The notes below the pieces were generated by a model. It saw only the letters and a program-made list of their open reading frames with translations. It was not told the origin of the DNA and did not search any database. Below, piece by piece: positions 1 through 6,192 of a stretch of DNA of 6,192 nucleotides (within the stretch, counting starts at the first letter, position 1; the number at the start of each line of letters is the position of its first letter). Position numbers and translations under genes: made by a program. Source of the DNA: Casimicrobiaceae bacterium. Its GTDB lineage: Bacteria; Pseudomonadota; Gammaproteobacteria; Burkholderiales; Casimicrobiaceae. Location of the stretch: NCBI GenBank assembly GCA_955652025.1, contig CATPAO010000005.1, forward strand, positions 1-6,192. Direction: 5' to 3'.

Positions 1-2
1 GA

Positions 3-2186
3 TCGGATGTACGCGAGGAGCAACAGCTGTATCTCGACGCGCGGGTGGCGCTGACGCGCGACCGCGTCGCGCTTCTCGCTGAATTCGAGAGGCGATTGCG
101 CGACCTCGTCGACGACCGCATTCACGGCAAGGACGACAAGCCAGCCTTTGCGGAGGCGGATACCAGTGAGCTGACGCTCGTCGACCATCTGTCGATGGAC
201 CAGTCGGTGATCACGAGCAACATCGTCCGCGTCGTCGAGAACAGCGCGCATCACGAGCTCATCTCGTTCAACCGCGGCATGGGCAGCCTGATGGACCGCC
301 CGGGTCTCGAGACCGAGGCCAACCCGCTCGCGCCGGCGACGATCGTCGAGGCGTTCGCCGAGGCGCTGACGGGCGTCAAGGCCGAGGAGCGCGTCAAGTT
401 CCAGATCCTGAAGGAGTTGAACCAGACCTCGCTCTCCGACATCGCGGCGATCTACGCCGACCTCAACAAGCATCTGACGCAGATTGGCGCGATGCCCGCC
501 GCGTTGCGTTCGCAGCCAGGTCGCCGTGCTGATCGGCCGCGCCCGCCATCGCGTGGCGCAGAAAGCGGCGCCGCGGCGGAAGTCGATGTGATGGAGCTGT
601 TCCGTCGCATGGCGTCGCAGAGCAGTCACCCGATGGCAGGGAAGGCGCCTCCGCCGGCCGGTCAGGCCGCGGGACACTTCGCCGGCGGGATGCCGCAGGT
701 CGACGTCCCAGGGGCCGGGCCGGGAAGCGGCGTTCAACAATACGCGCCGCTCGCGCCGACGCCGTCGGGCTACGTCCCCGGCGCGCCGATCATCTCGACC
801 ATCGACCTGCACCAGGGGCTGACGCGACTGCAGGCCGGCGACACCGATTTCGACGTCGGCGGTGCGCAAGTCGCCTTCTCGGGCGTACCGCTCGGCACGC
901 ACAACGTCCTTCGCGACTTGCAGGAATCGCCGCTCGGCCGGCGCGCGAACCAGCTCGAATCGATGACGATCGAGATGGTCGCGATGCTCTTCGACTTCAT
1001 TTTTGAGACGCGCGACCTTCCCGACGGCATCAAGGCGCAACTCGCCCGGTTGCAGATTCCGGTCCTCAAAGCGGCGATGCTGGACGGCGCGTTTTTTGCG
1101 AAAAAGACGCACCCGTCGCGGCTTCTGGTCAACGCGCTCGCGGACGCGGGCCTCGGCTGGTCGCCCGACATGGGCAACGACGATCCGCTTTACCGCAAGA
1201 TCGAGCACATCGTTCGCCGCATCCTCGACGAATTCGCCGATAAACTCGTCCTGTTCGACGAATTGCGCGAAGAGCTCGAAACGTTCCTCACCGAGGAGGA
1301 AAGGGCCGCCGAAGCGAACTTCGCATCGAGCGCCGACGAGATCAATCAGAAGGACCGCCTGCAGATCGCCACCGTCGTCAGCAAGGCGGAAGTCGAGCGG
1401 CGCATCGAAAGCTATCCGATTCCGAACTTCCTCGCCGCCTTCCTGCGCGATCATTGGCAGGGGACGCTCGAGCACGTGTATTTGAAGGACGGCGACGAAA
1501 GCGAAACGTGGAACTCCGCGTTGACGACGCTCGAGGATCTGGTGTGGAGCGTGCAGCCGAAGCGCACGGCCGAAGATCGCAAGCATCTGGTGGCACTCCT
1601 GCCGTCGTTGTTGAAACGGCTGGCTGGCGGCGTGCACAACCAGCAATGGACGCAGGACGAGCGCGATCGCTTCATGACCAATCTGGTCGAGGCGCACGCG
1701 GCGGCGGTCAAGCCGTCGTTCGCGGCGACGGCTTCGCCTACGGCCGCTGTCGCCGAGGCGGCCAAGGCGCAGGCGGAAGTCGCCAAGGCGTCGGGCGACG
1801 AAGCGGCGGCGGCGAAGGCGGAAGCGTTGGCGGCGGCGATGGCGCCGGCCGAGCCCGCGCCGCCGGAGGCGGCACAGGAGCTGGTCGACGACGAATACCT
1901 GGAAATCGCCCGCAATCTCGAGCGCGGTGTCTGGGTCGAATTCGAGAGCGAGGACGGCCAGCTTGCGTTCGCGAAGCTCGCCTGGGTCAGCCCGCTCCGC
2001 GGCACGTACTTGTTCACGAACCGCCAGGGCCAAAAGGCGATGTCGATGACCGCCGAAGAGCTCGCCGACCGGTTCCGCGCCGATCGCGCGCGCCTGGTGG
2101 AAGCCGAGCCGCTGATCGATCGTGCGCTTTCCAGCGTCATTTCCAACATGACGCAGCAAATCGCCGAACCGGCCGCCGCGATGTAG
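3..2186 (+). CDS. DUF1631 family protein, 5'-partial
   Basis: The reading frame is open from base 3, the first complete codon, and ends at TAG 2184-2186, giving 727 visible codons. A GTG at 45 could be read as a start. However, the 14 codons before it (SDVREEQQLYLDAR) read as ordinary helical protein continuous with what follows, so the true start is probably off the left edge. The layout fits DUF1631 (Pfam PF07793), a proteobacterial family of unknown function sometimes mislabelled thymidine phosphorylase. There is a helical N-terminal part to about base 510, then a Pro/Gly/Ala-rich linker at about 510-790. The helical core at about 960-1700 includes the segments KAQLARLQIPVLKAAMLDG and HPSRLLVNALADAGLGW. 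An Ala/Glu/Lys-rich stretch follows at about 1690-1880, and a compact C-terminal domain at about 1880-2150 contains GVWVEFESEDG, KLAWVSP, LFTNRQG and PLIDRAL. No signal peptide or membrane segment is visible, so a cytoplasmic location is inferred. The family assignment is from recalled motifs; no biochemical role can be given. Confidence 0.85.
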   Translation, partial: SDVREEQQLYLDARVALTRDRVALLAEFERRLRDLVDDRIHGKDDKPAFAEADTSELTLVDHLSMDQSVITSNIVRVVENSAHHELISFNRGMGSLMDRPGLETEANPLAPATIVEAFAEALTGVKAEERVKFQILKELNQTSLSDIAAIYADLNKHLTQIGAMPAALRSQPGRRADRPRPPSRGAESGAAAEVDVMELFRRMASQSSHPMAGKAPPPAGQAAGHFAGGMPQVDVPGAGPGSGVQQYAPLAPTPSGYVPGAPIISTIDLHQGLTRLQAGDTDFDVGGAQVAFSGVPLGTHNVLRDLQESPLGRRANQLESMTIEMVAMLFDFIFETRDLPDGIKAQLARLQIPVLKAAMLDGAFFAKKTHPSRLLVNALADAGLGWSPDMGNDDPLYRKIEHIVRRILDEFADKLVLFDELREELETFLTEEERAAEANFASSADEINQKDRLQIATVVSKAEVERRIESYPIPNFLAAFLRDHWQGTLEHVYLKDGDESETWNSALTTLEDLVWSVQPKRTAEDRKHLVALLPSLLKRLAGGVHNQQWTQDERDRFMTNLVEAHAAAVKPSFAATASPTAAVAEAAKAQAEVAKASGDEAAAAKAEALAAAMAPAEPAPPEAAQELVDDEYLEIARNLERGVWVEFESEDGQLAFAKLAWVSPLRGTYLFTNRQGQKAMSMTAEELADRFRADRARLVEAEPLIDRALSSVISNMTQQIAEPAAAM

Positions 2187-2193
2187 ACGCCGG

Positions 2194-3717
2194 ATGCACT
2201 CGCTCTCGCCCGTCGTCCTCGCGGGTCTACGGCGCGGGATCGAAAAAGAAAGCCTGCGCGTCCGGCCGGACGGTACGCTCGCCACGACGCCCCATCCGTC
2301 GGCGCTCGGCTCGGCGCTGACCCACCCGCACATTACGACCGACTTCAGCGAAGTACAGGTCGAGCTCATCACGGGCGTGCATACAACCGCGGACGCCTGT
2401 CTCGATGAGCTCAAGTACCTGCACCGGTTCATCTATGCTCACATTGGCGAAGAGGCGCTTTGGTGCGCAAGCATGCCCTGCGACCTGCCCGACGAGAACG
2501 CCATCCCGATCGCGCGTTTCGGCCCGTCGAACATTGGCCGCGCGAAGTCCGTGTACCGCATCGGGCTCTCGCATCGCTACGGCCGGCGGATGCAATTGAT
2601 CTCGGGCGTTCACTACAATTTTTCGCTGCTCGAGGATGCCTGGCCGATCGCCGGCCTGGGCGACGCCAACCAGGCGTACTTCGCGCTCATCCGCAATTTC
2701 CGGCGGCACGCATGGCTGCTGCTGTACCTCTTCGGCGCGTCCCCGGCGGTGTGTGCGAGCTTCGTCGCGGGCCGCAAACACGAGTTGCGTGAGCTCTCCC
2801 CCGGCACGTTGTACCTCCCCTACGCCACGTCGCTGCGGATGGGGCGTCTCGGCTACTCAAGCGCGGCGCAAGATGCGCTCGCCGTGAGCTATAACGACCT
2901 GGCAAGCTACGCCGCGTCGCTCGATGACGCGCTCACCAAACCCTATCCGGCGTACGCGGCCATGGGGATTCGCGACGGCGACGACTATCGCCAACTCGCC
3001 ACGAGCCTGCTGCAGATCGAGAACGAGTTCTACGGCACGATCCGCCCCAAGCGCGTCGTGCTACCCGGCGAGCGGCCGTTGCACGCGTTGCGCGAGCGCG
3101 GCGTCCAGTACATCGAGGTCCGCGCCATGGACCTCGATCCGTTCTGCGCGATCGGCATCAACGCGGAAACGACGCGATTCCTGGATGTCTTCCTTCTCCA
3201 CTGTCTGCAGAGCGAGAGCCCGCCGGATACGCCGCGCGAGATCGCCGCGATCGGACGCAACAAGCAGCGGGTCGCCGCGCGCGGGCGCGAGCCGGGGCTG
3301 CACCTGGACCGAGACAATCGGGACGTAGAGCTGTGCGAATGGGCCGGACGGCTGCTCGCCGAATGCGGGCCGATCGCTGCGGCGCTCGATGCCGCGCACG
3401 GCGGCCGCGCGCACCGCGAGGCACTCTCGTCCGCCGTCCGCGCCGTGGCCGATCCAGCGTCCCTTCCCTCCGCGCGCGCTCTCAGCGAGATGCAACAGCG
3501 CTACGACGGCTCTTACGTCCGCTTCGCGCTCGCATGGTCGCTTCGACATCGGAGCGCTCTGCGTGTCGAGCCGTTGCCCGCCGACCTGGAGGCTCGCCTT
3601 GCGCTCGTGGCGGAATCATCGCTCGAACGCCAGCGGATGATCGAGGCGAGGGACCAGATGGCGTTCGAAGCCTATCGACAGCAATATCTTTCACACGATT
3701 CGCTTAGGGCTGAGTGA
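2194..3717 (+). CDS. gshA: Glutamate-cysteine ligase (gamma-glutamylcysteine synthetase), E. coli type
   Basis: This cytoplasmic enzyme performs the first and rate-limiting step of glutathione synthesis, joining L-glutamate to L-cysteine with ATP. The 507 residues match the E. coli GshA class (518 aa) along the full length. Visible motifs are [10 protein letters not shown] (residues 14-23, acidic E17 and E19), [14 protein letters not shown] (47-60, D50 and E57), SMPC (93-96), SGVHYNFSL (137-145, H140), [13 protein letters not shown] (275-287) and [12 protein letters not shown] (306-317, E308). The acidic residues and His line up with the metal- and substrate-binding residues of the E. coli enzyme. 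The start is well fixed: an in-frame TGA at 2149-2151 is followed by no ATG, GTG or TTG before ATG 2194. The N-terminus is about ten residues shorter than in E. coli. The gene begins 7 bases after the DUF1631 stop with no clear Shine-Dalgarno of its own, which suggests translational coupling in one operon. Its last 14 bases overlap the 3' end of pyrD on the other strand. No gshB is in view. Confidence 0.96.
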   Translation: MHSLSPVVLAGLRRGIEKESLRVRPDGTLATTPHPSALGSALTHPHITTDFSEVQVELITGVHTTADACLDELKYLHRFIYAHIGEEALWCASMPCDLPDENAIPIARFGPSNIGRAKSVYRIGLSHRYGRRMQLISGVHYNFSLLEDAWPIAGLGDANQAYFALIRNFRRHAWLLLYLFGASPAVCASFVAGRKHELRELSPGTLYLPYATSLRMGRLGYSSAAQDALAVSYNDLASYAASLDDALTKPYPAYAAMGIRDGDDYRQLATSLLQIENEFYGTIRPKRVVLPGERPLHALRERGVQYIEVRAMDLDPFCAIGINAETTRFLDVFLLHCLQSESPPDTPREIAAIGRNKQRVAARGREPGLHLDRDNRDVELCEWAGRLLAECGPIAAALDAAHGGRAHREALSSAVRAVADPASLPSARALSEMQQRYDGSYVRFALAWSLRHRSALRVEPLPADLEARLALVAESSLERQRMIEARDQMAFEAYRQQYLSHDSLRAE

Positions 3718-4741
3718 TGCCCAGCGCTTCGACGCATTCGGCGACGAGCGCCGGACCGCGGTAGATGAGCCCCGTGTAGAGCTGGACGAGCGTCGCACCC
3801 GCGTCGATCTTTTCGCGCGCGTCGGTTGCCGAGAAGATTCCCCCGGCGCCGATGATCGGCAGCGCGCCATCCAGCGCATGCGCGAGCGTGCGAATCACGG
3901 CGGTCGATCGTTCCCGCAGCGGGCGCCCCGACAATCCGCCGGGCTCGTCGGCGTGCGGGAGGCCGGCCACCGCATCCCGCGTCGTGGTGGTGTTGGTGGC
4001 GATAACGCCGTCGACCCCATGGTGGACGAGTACGCGTGCGATGCGCTCGATCGTGTTGTCGTCGAGGTCGGGCGCGATTTTCACCACGAGCGGGACGCGC
4101 TGCCCGTGGCGCTCGGCGAGCACGGCACGCTCCGTTGTCAAGCGACTCAACAACGAGGCGAGCGCGTCTTCGGACTGCAGATCGCGCAAGTCCTTCGTGT
4201 TCGGCGAGCTGATGTTGACGGTGACGTAGCTCGCACAGAGGTAGACGCCGCGGAGGCAGGCGACGTAGTCGTCGGCCGCGCGCTCGTTGGGCGTGTCGAA
4301 GTTGCGTCCGATGTTGACGCCGAGCGGGCCGCGGAAACGCGAGCGCGCGACGTTGGCGACAAAGCGCTCGACGCCGTCGTTGTTGAAGCCGAGCCGGTTG
4401 ATCAGTGCCCCTGCCTCGACCAGGCGGAACAGGCGCGGCTTCGGATTGCCGGGCTGCGGCCGCGGCGTGACGGTGCCGGCTTCGAGAAAGCCGAATCCGA
4501 GTGTCGCGAGCCCGGAAAGATGGTCGGCGTTCTTGTCGAGCCCCGCGGCCAGGCCGACCCGATTGGGAAACTGGATGCCCATCGCAGTAACGGGTGCGGC
4601 GGGCAGCGACGGCGCGGCGAGTTGCGCGAGGCCGACCGCGGCGGCGGCGTCGAGACCGCGAAAGGTGAGGGCATGCGCCGTCTCGGGGTCGGCGGCGAAC
4701 AGCAGCGGACGGAACAGCGAATACAGCGTGTGCATGCGCAT
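3704..4741 (-). CDS. pyrD: Dihydroorotate dehydrogenase (quinone), class 2
   Basis: PyrD oxidises dihydroorotate to orotate, the fourth step of pyrimidine synthesis. It passes electrons through FMN to membrane quinone at the inner face of the cytoplasmic membrane. The 345 residues compare with 336 in E. coli. The N-terminal amphipathic extension (about 1-40, [19 protein letters not shown]) is the class 2 mark used for membrane association. Further motifs are [11 protein letters not shown] (63-73), [19 protein letters not shown] (89-107), [10 protein letters not shown] (114-123), NISSPNT (176-182, catalytic base Ser179), VKIAPDL (220-226), VIATNTT (246-252), GGLSGRPL (268-275) and the FMN-phosphate loop IIGAGGIFS (296-304). 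ATG 4741-4739 is taken as the start; a second ATG two codons on (4735-4733) is equally possible. Purine-rich GAGG at 4749-4746 lies 4 bases before the first ATG and 10 before the second. That sequence belongs to the inverted-repeat element abutting the start codon. The stop is TAA at 3706-3704, inside the end of gshA. Confidence 0.97.
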   Translation of the reverse strand: MRMHTLYSLFRPLLFAADPETAHALTFRGLDAAAAVGLAQLAAPSLPAAPVTAMGIQFPNRVGLAAGLDKNADHLSGLATLGFGFLEAGTVTPRPQPGNPKPRLFRLVEAGALINRLGFNNDGVERFVANVARSRFRGPLGVNIGRNFDTPNERAADDYVACLRGVYLCASYVTVNISSPNTKDLRDLQSEDALASLLSRLTTERAVLAERHGQRVPLVVKIAPDLDDNTIERIARVLVHHGVDGVIATNTTTTRDAVAGLPHADEPGGLSGRPLRERSTAVIRTLAHALDGALPIIGAGGIFSATDAREKIDAGATLVQLYTGLIYRGPALVAECVEALGITQP

Positions 4742-4758
4742 GGAGCCTCTGATTAAGC
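4742..4758 (+). repeat. Left terminal inverted repeat (17 bp)
   Basis: The sequence GGAGCCTCTGATTAAGC is the exact reverse complement of 4904-4920. Its outer end touches the pyrD start codon directly, so on the minus strand it forms the last 17 bases of the pyrD leader and contributes the GAGG core. Confidence 0.9.
4746..4751 (-). promoter_or_regulatory. Probable pyrD ribosome-binding site within the terminal repeat
   Basis: On the minus strand the pyrD leader ends CAGAGGCTCC followed by ATG. GAGG (4749-4746) is the only purine-rich Shine-Dalgarno-like core close to the start. Its spacing is 4 bases to the first ATG, which is short, and 10 to the second ATG at 4735, which is slightly long, so it does not decide between them. 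It lies wholly inside the element's left terminal repeat. Confidence 0.45.
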
Positions 4759-4826
4759 AGACGCCGCATGGCGCAGCACTCCGGAGGGACGGGGCTGCCC
4801 GGGGTGCTGACTTTGTCGCTCGGCTT

Positions 4827-4848
4827 GCAAATGGCGCCTACCATTTGC
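4827..4848. other. Perfect 8-bp hairpin inside the element
   Basis: GCAAATGG (4827-4834) and CCATTTGC (4841-4848) are perfect complements around a 6-base loop, CGCCTA. The hairpin sits near the middle of the 179-bp element. It has no following T-run on either strand, so it is not a standard intrinsic terminator. Its role is unknown. Confidence 0.6.
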
Positions 4849-4903
4849 TGCGCCTTGCTTCGCGCCATCACCCCCGGCCAGCGACCCGTCGCGCCCGCGT
4901 GGG

Positions 4904-4920
4904 GCTTAATCAGAGGCTCC
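4904..4920 (-). repeat. Right terminal inverted repeat (17 bp)
   Basis: On the plus strand this arm reads GCTTAATCAGAGGCTCC, the exact reverse complement of 4742-4758. It ends 42 bases before the mltB start codon. Its GAGG core is too far away to serve as the mltB ribosome-binding site. Confidence 0.9.
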
Positions 4921-4962
4921 TTAGACGAGGCCGCGCGATGATAACATTCGCGCGGACTCTTC

Positions 4963-6015
4963 ATGCTGCGTATCGCCGTCTCCTTTTCTTCGCGTATCGC
5001 GCATATCGCGTTCGCCGCCGCGATCGTCACCACCTTCGGCGCCTCGGCGCGGAACGCCGCCGTGGATCCCCACGCGTACGCGCATCGCGCCGACGTACGC
5101 GCGTTCATCGACGAACTGGCCGCCGAGCCGGGATTCACGCGGCGCGATTTGCGGCTGTGGTTCGCCGCCGCGCGGTTCCAGCCGAAGATCGTCGCGGCGA
5201 TGCAGCGACCGATCGTCGAGCCGCCGAAGTGGTTCGAATATTCGCCGCAGTTCCTGACGCAAGAGCGCATTGACGGCGGCGTCGCTTATTTCCGTGCGCA
5301 TCGCGACCTGCTCGAGCGCGCCGAGCGCGAGTATGGCGTGCCGGCGGAGATCATCGTCGGCATCATCGGCGTGGAAACGTTCTACGGGCGCAATCTCGGC
5401 GGCTATCGTGTGTTCGACGCGCTGACGACCCTCGCCTTCGACTATCCGCGGCGCGCGGCGTTTTACAAAGGCGAGTTGAAGGAGTTCCTCCGGCTCGCGC
5501 GCGACCAACGATTTTCGCCGCTCGCGCCGCGCGGTTCGTTCGCCGGCGCGATGGGCGTGCCGCAGTTCATGCCGGGCAGCTATCGGCGCTACGCGATCGA
5601 TTTCGACGGCGACGGCCACGTGGATCTGTGGAACAGCAGCGCCGACGTTGTAGGCAGCGTCGCGCACTACCTTGCGCGCCACGACTGGCAGCCGGGACAG
5701 CCGGTGTTGCTGCCTGCGATCATCGATCCCGATCAGAGCGACGCGGTGCGGGCACGGCTCGACGGCGGCATCAGTGAGCGGCGGCCGCTGGACGCGTGGG
5801 AGGCCGACGGCGTGACCGTCTACGCGTTGCCGTCCGAGCTGCCGGGCGAACCCGTAGGGATCGTCCTGCTCGAAGCGGCGCCGATCGATGGCGACGAGAC
5901 CGCGACCTACTGGATCGCCTGCCCGAATTTCTACGCGATCACGCGTTACAACCGAAGCCGGCTCTATGCGGCGGCCGTTTGGTATCTCGCGGAGGCGGTG
6001 AAGGCCGCGCGTTGA
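4963..6015 (+). CDS. mltB: Lytic murein transglycosylase B, periplasmic
   Basis: MltB cleaves the MurNAc-GlcNAc bond of peptidoglycan, leaving 1,6-anhydro-MurNAc ends, in cell-wall remodelling and recycling. The 350 residues begin with a signal peptide: basic start, hydrophobic IAFAAAIVTTFGA, and probable signal peptidase I cleavage after ASA at about residue 29. There is no lipobox Cys, so the product is probably soluble in the periplasm, unlike the lipoprotein MltB of E. coli. The catalytic domain shows VPAEIIVGIIGVETFYGR (126-143), with Glu138 as catalytic acid, then FDALTTLAFDYPRRAAFYKGE, and GAMGVPQFMPGSYRRYAIDF (195-214). The acidic loop DFDGDGHVDLW (213-223) matches the EF-hand-like calcium site of the E. 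coli enzyme. SADVVGSVAHYL (226-237) and a C-terminal YNRSRLYAAAVWYLAEAV complete the family pattern. An in-frame TAA at 4942-4944 is followed by no other start before ATG 4963. The ribosome-binding site is weak, with only GGA at 4954-4956. Divergent pyrD lies across the MITE-like element; pgi converges with a 9-base gap. Confidence 0.95.
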   Translation: MLRIAVSFSSRIAHIAFAAAIVTTFGASARNAAVDPHAYAHRADVRAFIDELAAEPGFTRRDLRLWFAAARFQPKIVAAMQRPIVEPPKWFEYSPQFLTQERIDGGVAYFRAHRDLLERAEREYGVPAEIIVGIIGVETFYGRNLGGYRVFDALTTLAFDYPRRAAFYKGELKEFLRLARDQRFSPLAPRGSFAGAMGVPQFMPGSYRRYAIDFDGDGHVDLWNSSADVVGSVAHYLARHDWQPGQPVLLPAIIDPDQSDAVRARLDGGISERRPLDAWEADGVTVYALPSELPGEPVGIVLLEAAPIDGDETATYWIACPNFYAITRYNRSRLYAAAVWYLAEAVKAAR

Positions 6016-6024
6016 ATCGGTAAC

Positions 6025-6192
6025 CTAGTCGGCGTCGCGCATCAATTTGCGCGCATGCGCGGCCGGCGCGTGCGTCGACGGATCGGTCGATTCGGGCAGC
6101 GCACGATTCTCCGCGAGCGCCGCGACGATCGGCTGCGCGAGCGACTTGCCGAGCTCGACGCCCCATTGGTCGAACGCGTTGATACCCAGCAA
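6025..6192 (-). CDS. pgi: Glucose-6-phosphate isomerase, C-terminal 55 codons (5' end off window)
   Basis: Pgi interconverts glucose 6-phosphate and fructose 6-phosphate in the cytoplasm, in glycolysis and gluconeogenesis. Only the end of the gene is present. The minus strand is open from the right edge to TAG at 6027-6025 and encodes 55 residues beginning LLGINAFDQWGVELGK. This matches the second phosphoglucose isomerase signature (INSFDQWGVELGK in E. coli), including the catalytic Lys of VELGK at visible residue 16. The remaining tail is Ala-rich (SLAQPIVAALAENRALPESTDPST) and ends HARKLMRDAD, typical in spacing for this family's C-terminus. The start and most of the enzyme lie beyond the window. 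The gene converges on mltB, with 9 bases between the two stop codons and no terminator in the gap. Confidence 0.93.
   Translation of the reverse strand: MLGINAFDQWGVELGKSLAQPIVAALAENRALPESTDPSTHAPAAHARKLMRDAD

Larger units (their letters stand above)
4742..4920. mobile_element. MITE-like 179-bp inverted-repeat element
   Basis: A perfect 17-bp inverted repeat (4742-4758 and 4904-4920) encloses 145 bp with no recognisable gene. Matching stops sharply on both sides: just outside, 4741 t and 4921 t do not pair, and just inside, 4759 a and 4903 g do not pair. The interior holds a hairpin at 4827-4848 and further self-complementary segments. The size, defined ends and lack of a transposase suggest a non-autonomous miniature element that would be moved by a transposase encoded elsewhere. 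The ends beginning GGAGCCTCTGATTAA recall termini of some IS5-group insertion sequences, but that is from memory and uncertain. No target-site duplication is visible (left flank gcgcat, right flank ttagac), so an old insertion with decayed flanks, or a non-transposable intergenic repeat, remains possible. It occupies 179 of the 221 bases between the divergent pyrD and mltB start codons. Confidence 0.6.

Noticed and set aside
45..47. GTG as the start codon of the DUF1631 gene
   Set aside because: The frame is open to the left edge, and the upstream residues continue the same helical sequence with no stop, so an off-window start is more likely.
3707..3722. Small GGGC...GCCC stem at the gshA-pyrD junction
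   Set aside because: It has only four base pairs with an eight-base loop and no T-run; too weak for a terminator.
4736..4926. Target-site duplication flanking the element
   Set aside because: The left flank gcgcat and right flank ttagac share no direct repeat, so none can be claimed.
4921..4948. Possible mltB promoter, TTAGAC with TGATAACAT
   Set aside because: The -35 match is poor, the -10 matches four of six bases and the spacing of about 15 is short. This is not enough to call.
3672..5270. A 532-codon minus-strand open frame through pyrD, the element and part of mltB
   Set aside because: It lies in another frame over well-supported genes, is Arg/Ala-rich with no recognisable family motif, and is a typical shadow of GC-rich coding DNA. 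Being open through the element does not by itself show coding.
4287..5273. A 328-codon plus-strand open frame antisense to pyrD and overlapping mltB
   Set aside because: The composition is Arg-rich and it conflicts with two clear genes in other frames; there is no family signal.
6052..6074. Strong hairpin (9-bp stem with one G-T pair, 5-base loop) just after mltB
   Set aside because: It lies inside pgi coding sequence and has no T-run on the plus strand, so it is not a canonical terminator. It could be a by-product of GC-rich codons.

Overview
This is a compact, GC-rich chromosomal stretch. Codons favour G or C at the third position, and five protein genes are packed with almost no spare DNA. 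The gene content (a DUF1631 protein, an E. coli-type gshA, a quinone-linked class 2 pyrD, mltB and pgi) points to a Gram-negative proteobacterium. Beta- or gammaproteobacteria are the likeliest groups; the sequence alone does not settle which.

Layout, left to right. (1) Bases 3-2186, plus strand: the C-terminal bulk of a DUF1631 protein whose start lies off the left edge. (2) Bases 2194-3717, plus strand: gshA, glutamate-cysteine ligase, 7 bases after DUF1631 and probably in the same operon. (3) Bases 3704-4741, minus strand: pyrD, dihydroorotate dehydrogenase, overlapping gshA tail to tail by 14 bases. (4) Bases 4742-4920: a 179-bp non-coding element bounded by a perfect 17-bp inverted repeat. 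It looks like a miniature inverted-repeat transposable element (MITE) and fills most of the divergent gap between pyrD and mltB. (5) Bases 4963-6015, plus strand: mltB, a periplasmic lytic murein transglycosylase. (6) Bases 6025-6192, minus strand: the last 55 codons of pgi, glucose-6-phosphate isomerase, running off the right edge.

The genes are housekeeping functions: glutathione synthesis, pyrimidine synthesis, cell-wall turnover and glycolysis. They do not form one pathway. DUF1631-gshA is the only likely co-transcribed pair in view. No phage, defence, CRISPR, tRNA or rRNA feature was seen.

The one unusual structure is the inverted-repeat element. Its left end abuts the pyrD start codon, so the terminal repeat itself supplies the only visible ribosome-binding sequence for pyrD. 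Its right end lies 42 bases before the mltB start. Whatever promoters drive these two divergent genes must therefore lie mostly inside or beside the element.
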